The position numbers and the translations under genes are program-made. This document shows, in pieces, positions 60,098 to 64,000 of a DNA stretch of 64,000 nucleotides; within the stretch, counting starts at the first letter, position 1, and each line of letters opens with the position of its first letter. A model generated the notes under the pieces. It was given only the letters and a program-made list of their open reading frames with translations, did no database searches and was not told the origin of the DNA. The stretch comes from Candidatus Methylomirabilis sp. (GTDB taxonomy: Bacteria > Muiribacteriota > Ozemobacteria > Ozemobacterales > Ozemobacteraceae). The DNA lies in assembly GCA_020722725.1 (NCBI GenBank), contig DYKG01000001.1:151106-215105 (forward strand). Reading direction: 5' to 3'.

Positions 60098-61395
60098 GAG
60101 ATGATATCCAGAATGAGCGGACTGGCGTTTGCTTTTTTGCTGCTGATACAGATTGCATCGCGCAGTCTTTTGATCGCTTTTGAGTTGTCACCACGATCAG
60201 GGTTAACGTAAACTTCGGCGATTACATCACCTTTCCGAATCTGATCACCCACGTGCCTGATCAGTTTGAGTCCAACTGCCATATCGATAACCGAATCTTT
60301 TGTTTCGCGGCCGGCACCCAGCATCATGGCAGCAAGTCCGATTTCTTCGCATTGCATGCTGCTGACAAAGCCATCCTGGTCGGCTTTGAGTTCGATGGTC
60401 TGACGAGCCTTCGGAAGCTGATTGATTTTGGCTGGATTGCCACCCTGAATTTCAACCATTTCAAGGAATTTTTTATAGGCTGCGCCATTCTGTAGAACCA
60501 GATCGACCCTGGCTTCGGCGTCAGCAGTTGATATTTTGCCATTTTCGGCTAAAACCAGTGCCTGCGCCGCAAGAGTTCTGATCAATTGCGTAAATGATTC
60601 AGGGCCTTTGTTTTGCAGGGTTTCAACTGCTTCCTGAACTTCAACGGCGTTGCCGATCATTTCTCCCAGAGGCTCATCCATATTTGACAGAACTGCCGAA
60701 ACCTTTCTTCCTCCCTGGGTTCCAATTTTTACCATGAGTCTGGCGAGGGTTCTTGCATCTTCAAGACTTTTCATAAAAGCACCGCTGCCGACTTTTACGT
60801 CGAGAACCAGTATTTTGTTGGCAACCGCAAGCTTTTTCGACATTATTGACGCGGCAATTAGCGGGATCGAATCAACAGTGGCGGTAACGTCGCGAAGAGC
60901 GTAGATTTTTTTGTCGGCAGGAACCAGATTGCCGGTCTGACCAACTATTACCACGCCGGTTTTGTTGACTGCATCGATGAACTGCTGCCTGGTAAGCTCA
61001 CAGGAGAAGCCCTCGATTGCTTCCAGCTTGTCGATTGTACCACCGGTGTGTCCGAGGCCGCGACCGGACATTTTTGCCACTTTCAGACCGAGAGCGGCAA
61101 GAACCGGACCGAGAACCAGACTGGTTTTGTCGCCGACTCCACCAGTCGAATGTTTGTCAACCGTGATTCCGGAAATTCCGTCGAGCTCGATCAGATCACC
61201 GCTGGTTCGCATGCAATCGGTAAGCCAGTAAGTTTCTTCTTCGTCCATTCCCTGAAAATATACGGCCATGAGAAATGCGGCCATCTGATAGTCAGGTATA
61301 CTGCCATCAACGAAACCTTTGATCAGGTATTTAATTTCATTCTGTGCAAGCTTTTTACTGTCGCGTTTGTTTTTAATAACGTCGTAGGCTCTCAT
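60094..61395 (-). CDS. pdp: Pyrimidine-nucleoside (thymidine) phosphorylase
   Basis: The enzyme splits thymidine, uridine or deoxyuridine with phosphate. The 433-residue length fits Pdp/DeoA. Landmarks are the start MRAYDVIKNKRDSKKLAQNE, the phosphate and base site TVDKHSTGGVGDKTSLVLGP, KMSGRGLGHTGGTIDKLEAI, and the C-terminal domain DMAVGLKLIRHVGDQIRKGD. It is co-transcribed with dgt and the chemoreceptor. Whether it is a thymidine-specific or general pyrimidine enzyme cannot be decided. Confidence 0.94.
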   Translation of the reverse strand: MRAYDVIKNKRDSKKLAQNEIKYLIKGFVDGSIPDYQMAAFLMAVYFQGMDEEETYWLTDCMRTSGDLIELDGISGITVDKHSTGGVGDKTSLVLGPVLAALGLKVAKMSGRGLGHTGGTIDKLEAIEGFSCELTRQQFIDAVNKTGVVIVGQTGNLVPADKKIYALRDVTATVDSIPLIAASIMSKKLAVANKILVLDVKVGSGAFMKSLEDARTLARLMVKIGTQGGRKVSAVLSNMDEPLGEMIGNAVEVQEAVETLQNKGPESFTQLIRTLAAQALVLAENGKISTADAEARVDLVLQNGAAYKKFLEMVEIQGGNPAKINQLPKARQTIELKADQDGFVSSMQCEEIGLAAMMLGAGRETKDSVIDMAVGLKLIRHVGDQIRKGDVIAEVYVNPDRGDNSKAIKRLRDAICISSKKANASPLILDIIS

Positions 61396-61420
61396 TCTGC
61401 TTTCCCTTTTCTGACTTATA

Positions 61421-61675
61421 TTACTTTTTGATGCGCATCAGGCGAATTTCGTTGAGCATAAAGCATTTTTCAAAAAATGGGCAGTTTGCGCATTTAATCT
61501 GATAGTCGGGGCGATCGATTTTCATCGATTCGAAAGTCATGCCGGTCTGGTTCCATTTGCCAAAATAATCGGTTCCCAGGCATTTTGGGGGGGTAACTTC
61601 GGTTTTATTAATTGCCGGTGTGGTTGCTTTATTCTGTGGATTGCCAAGGGTTCCAGGGGGAGGGGTTAAAGTCAT
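61421..61675 (-). CDS. Small cysteine-motif protein of unknown function
   Basis: The 84-residue product has a Pro/Thr-rich N-terminal half and a C-terminal CANCPFFEKCFMLNE motif, with one more cysteine (PPKCLGTDYFG). Three or four cysteines in this spacing could bind a metal or an iron-sulfur cluster. GGAG lies before the ATG, and the gene is 25 bases upstream of pdp, so it is probably first in the pdp-dgt-chemoreceptor unit. The family is not recognised. Confidence 0.65.
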   Translation of the reverse strand: MTLTPPPGTLGNPQNKATTPAINKTEVTPPKCLGTDYFGKWNQTGMTFESMKIDRPDYQIKCANCPFFEKCFMLNEIRLMRIKK

Positions 61676-61693
61676 TCTTACTTACTCCAGTTT

Positions 61694-61722
61694 TTAAGTT
61701 TTAAATTTTCATCAGATATAAT
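61694..61722 (+). promoter_or_regulatory. Weak promoter candidate for the sensor kinase gene
   Basis: TATAAT (61717-61722) is perfect, but the hexamer 17 bp upstream (TTAAGT, 61694-61699) is a weak -35. It lies 27 bp before the TTG start at 61750. Confidence 0.3.
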
Positions 61723-61749
61723 AACATAACGAGGCTTGAGGGTATAGTA

Positions 61750-63576
61750 TTGGATTGGGGGAGTCTCGATTTGCAGCTGTTGTTTGATTTGAATGCTGAG
61801 CTCATATATGCTGATGAAGAGGCAGAAGTTCTATTCGATCTTTCTGCACCGTTTGTTCTGAATCAGAAACTTGTCAGCAGAATTGTAGAATCAGGAACAA
61901 TTGAGTTTTCTGCGGAAGAATCAGGCCTGCCCTTCAAATTCCCAGCCGGGTCGTCAGCTTTTATTGGCTCAATCAGGCGAGTTGGGAATAAAAAACTGAT
62001 CCGTCTGGGCTTTGTAAAGCGAACAATAGGTTCGGCTGCGTCAGATGAGCTATTAGATCGGGTTTACAATTCAACTATCACTGATCATGACTCAGGTCAT
62101 TCAGAAAAGCGCCTGCGCGTAAGCGAAAAAACCATGGCAACAATTTTCGATGCTGCTGTCGATGCTATGGTTATTATCGATGACAGTGGCATCATTCTTG
62201 GTTTTAATCGATCGGCAGAAAGAATTTTCAAGATTTCTGCTGATATGGCAATTGGCCAGAATGCAACCATTTTAATGCCGGAACCACATAAAAGCAGGCA
62301 TAACAGCTATTTGAAGCGCTATCTGGAAACCGGGATTCCGCATATTGTCGGAATCGGGCGCCGGGTTGAGGCGATAAGGTCAGATGGTGAGGTTTTTCCC
62401 GTTGATCTCGCGGTAGCCGAAGTCAGGCTTGAGTCTGGAAGCATTTTCACCGGTTTTGTTCGCGATTTGAGTGAAAGTATCAGGCTGGAAGATGAGCGAA
62501 ACAGCTTTTTTCAAATGTCGATGGATATGTTTTGCATTCTTGATAATGATTGCTGTATCAAGAATGCAAATCCACGCTGGCTCGATATTCTGGGCTGGTC
62601 ACCACAGGCTCTTGAAGGTAGAAGTCTGACAGAGTTGCTTCATCCTGAAGATCTGGGTCATGAAGGGGATTTGATGACGCAAATCACCAATTCTCGCCAG
62701 ATTGTTGGTCGTATAACCCGATTTTCCCACGTTGACGGTGATTACCGCTGGATTCTCTGGAGCAGTGCCCGTAATCCGGCTGGCAACGTGATTTACGGAG
62801 TTGCTCGCGACGTAACTGAACAGAGAAAGATGTTGGCCGATCTTGAAACGGCGAGAGCCGAAGCTGAGCGCAGCAGCGATGCCCGTGGCATGTTCATTGC
62901 CAGAATGAGTCATGAGTTGCGCACGCCGCTGAATTCAATAATTGGCTTTTCAGGAATCCTGCAGCGCAATTCCAATGGCCATTTTTCTGAGAAAGATCTT
63001 CTGTTTATCGATCGCATAAAGCAAAACGGCAATACCCTTCTGAAACTGATCAACAGTATTCTTGAATTTTCGAGAACGCAGTCAGGATTTCAGGAAATCA
63101 ATGCAGAAGAAGTCAATGTTTCTCTGCTGCTTCATGAAATTCTCGATTTAATGCAGGTTTCCATTGAAGAAAAAAAAATCTCGATTGTCCTTGATCTGGA
63201 TCCGAAGCCTGGATTGATCAGAACTGACGCTGTCAAGCTGCGGCAAATACTGCAGAATCTTATTGATAATGCGGTTAAGTTCTCTTCTGGTGGCCAGGTA
63301 AAGATTTCGTTGAAGACTCGCGATAACCTTCCTGAGTTGGTCGAGGTAAAAGATTCGGGGCCGGGAATTGCTTCGCATCATCTTGAAACGATTTTCGAGG
63401 CTTTCATGCAATGCGATAATTCGATTACCCGTCGCTACGGTGGGGCGGGGCTGGGGCTTGCCATTGCCAGCTCTTTTGCAGATCTGCTGGGTTTCAAAAT
63501 TGAGGTTGACAGCACTTTGGGTCAAGGCTCATGCTTTCGCCTTGTTTTTTCTCCAACGAAAGGAACAGAATCTTGA
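61750..63576 (+). CDS. PAS-domain sensor histidine kinase
   Basis: The start codon is TTG with GAGGG seven bases upstream. The 608-residue product has no transmembrane helix. After an unrecognised N-terminal domain (about 1-115) come PAS 1 (about 125-235, TIFDAAVDAMVIIDDSGIIL), PAS 2 (about 250-360, FQMSMDMFCILDNDC), HisKA with SHELRTPLNSIIGF, and HATPase with N-box LIDNAVKFSSGG, DSGPGIA and RRYGGAGLGLAI. All catalytic motifs are intact. The response regulator gene starts within its stop codon (TTGA), so the two form a two-component pair. Confidence 0.93.
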   Translation: MDWGSLDLQLLFDLNAELIYADEEAEVLFDLSAPFVLNQKLVSRIVESGTIEFSAEESGLPFKFPAGSSAFIGSIRRVGNKKLIRLGFVKRTIGSAASDELLDRVYNSTITDHDSGHSEKRLRVSEKTMATIFDAAVDAMVIIDDSGIILGFNRSAERIFKISADMAIGQNATILMPEPHKSRHNSYLKRYLETGIPHIVGIGRRVEAIRSDGEVFPVDLAVAEVRLESGSIFTGFVRDLSESIRLEDERNSFFQMSMDMFCILDNDCCIKNANPRWLDILGWSPQALEGRSLTELLHPEDLGHEGDLMTQITNSRQIVGRITRFSHVDGDYRWILWSSARNPAGNVIYGVARDVTEQRKMLADLETARAEAERSSDARGMFIARMSHELRTPLNSIIGFSGILQRNSNGHFSEKDLLFIDRIKQNGNTLLKLINSILEFSRTQSGFQEINAEEVNVSLLLHEILDLMQVSIEEKKISIVLDLDPKPGLIRTDAVKLRQILQNLIDNAVKFSSGGQVKISLKTRDNLPELVEVKDSGPGIASHHLETIFEAFMQCDNSITRRYGGAGLGLAIASSFADLLGFKIEVDSTLGQGSCFRLVFSPTKGTES

Positions 63577-64000
63577 GTAAGCATGTAGAAAGAAAAATGA
63601 ATCTGCTGATTGTGGATGACGCCCCGGACAATCTTCTGCTGCTTGAAACGATTCTCGAAACCCATGATTTTATCAACAGTCTTTTTCTTGCAGGCTCAGC
63701 GGCAGAAGCTTATGATAAACTCGCTCAGGCTCAGCAGGATGCCCCCATCGACCTTATCCTCATGGATCTGATGATGCCGGAAATCAGTGGCATTGAGGCG
63801 ATAAAGGCGATCAGGTCGCGGGAGGTTTACCGGGATGTGCCAATTCTCGTGGTCAGTGCCCGTTCTGAAACCAATGCTCTGGTTGAAGCTTTCGAGGCCG
63901 GTGCCGTAGATTACCTGATCAAACCGATCAACGAAGAAGAGCTGATTGTTCGGGTTAAATCGATGCTGCGGTTGAAATCAGAGACTGACCATCGCAAATT
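63573..64000 (+). CDS. Response regulator, cut by the window edge
   Basis: This frame is absent from the ORF track because it runs off the window. A TTG at 63573 overlaps the kinase stop (TTGA) and has AGGA eight bases upstream; an ATG at 63597 is an alternative. The 142 visible residues form a complete receiver domain: NLLIVDDAPDN with the acidic pair, phospho-acceptor aspartate in LILMDLMMPEISG, and the VVSARSE and YLIKPINEEELIVRV motifs. The output domain, if any, lies beyond base 64000. It is the probable partner of the kinase at 61750. Confidence 0.9.
   Translation, partial: MSKHVERKMNLLIVDDAPDNLLLLETILETHDFINSLFLAGSAAEAYDKLAQAQQDAPIDLILMDLMMPEISGIEAIKAIRSREVYRDVPILVVSARSETNALVEAFEAGAVDYLIKPINEEELIVRVKSMLRLKSETDHRK

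Overview
This window comes from a diderm (Gram-negative-type) bacterium with a mid-range GC content. It carries lipid A/core sugar genes (waaA, an LpxL-type acyltransferase, three family-9 glycosyltransferases), an RlpA-type lipoprotein, OmpA-domain proteins, a type IV pilus assembly cluster, FtsEX with an EnvC-like protein, and chemotaxis genes next to a flagellar-type sigma factor. The many TPR and HEAT-repeat proteins and the unusual gene mixtures fit a deep-branching, poorly cultured lineage. A Riflebacteria/Ozemobacteria-like organism is my guess from gene content only; no rRNA gene is present to test it. No tRNA, rRNA or CRISPR array was seen.

Layout, left to right. 1-2.1 kb: a cut-off membrane protein, a DUF3465-like protein, an RlpA-like lipoprotein and a vapBC-type toxin-antitoxin pair with a palindromic operator. 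2.1-5.4 kb: a HAMP membrane protein converging on the operon cheC-cheD-orf-sigma28. 5.4-9.6 kb: pth, gpmI, gmk, a FecR-domain protein and arfB. 9.6-18 kb: a leftward envelope cluster (GT9, GT9/waaF-like, GT9, waaA, lpxL-like, a DUF362 ferredoxin and two secreted proteins). 18-22 kb: a secreted gluzincin-like protease, an L,D-transpeptidase, an RsbW-like kinase and a CE1-type esterase.

22-31.3 kb is the most unusual region: a seven-gene leftward operon encoding two ABC substrate-binding/OmpA fusion proteins that flank a PspA/IM30 protein, then an ABC permease with a large periplasmic insertion, an ABC ATPase whose N-terminal helix resembles that of PspA, a membrane coiled-coil protein, and a classic-clade AAA+ ATPase with a degenerate first module. 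It joins an ESCRT-III-superfamily protein, a Vps4/p97-like ATPase and a peptidoglycan-anchored transporter in one transcription unit.

32-50 kb is one long leftward run: ftsE, ftsX, envC-like, ctpA, three prepilins, pilB, pilM, pilN, pilO, a PilP-like protein, a HEAT protein and two large TPR proteins. It links pilus assembly with peptidoglycan remodelling. A deletion derivative of an insertion sequence sits just upstream of ftsE.

51-64 kb: a HEAT protein, apt, a NeuA-like cytidylyltransferase, a TPR protein with a diguanylate cyclase, a small membrane protein with an apparently leaderless promoter, an operon of a Cys-motif protein, pyrimidine nucleoside phosphorylase, dGTPase and a chemoreceptor, and a PAS hybrid-type sensor kinase followed by a response regulator cut by the window edge.

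A dispersed palindromic repeat has three copies in the window, one of them inside the coding sequence of the lpxL-like gene. Several sigma70-type promoters are readable (best: TTGACA-17-TATAAT at 8302-8330), and two clear intrinsic terminators separate convergent units. The only gene-free stretch over 300 bases (20172-20529) holds two promoter candidates and one repeat copy.
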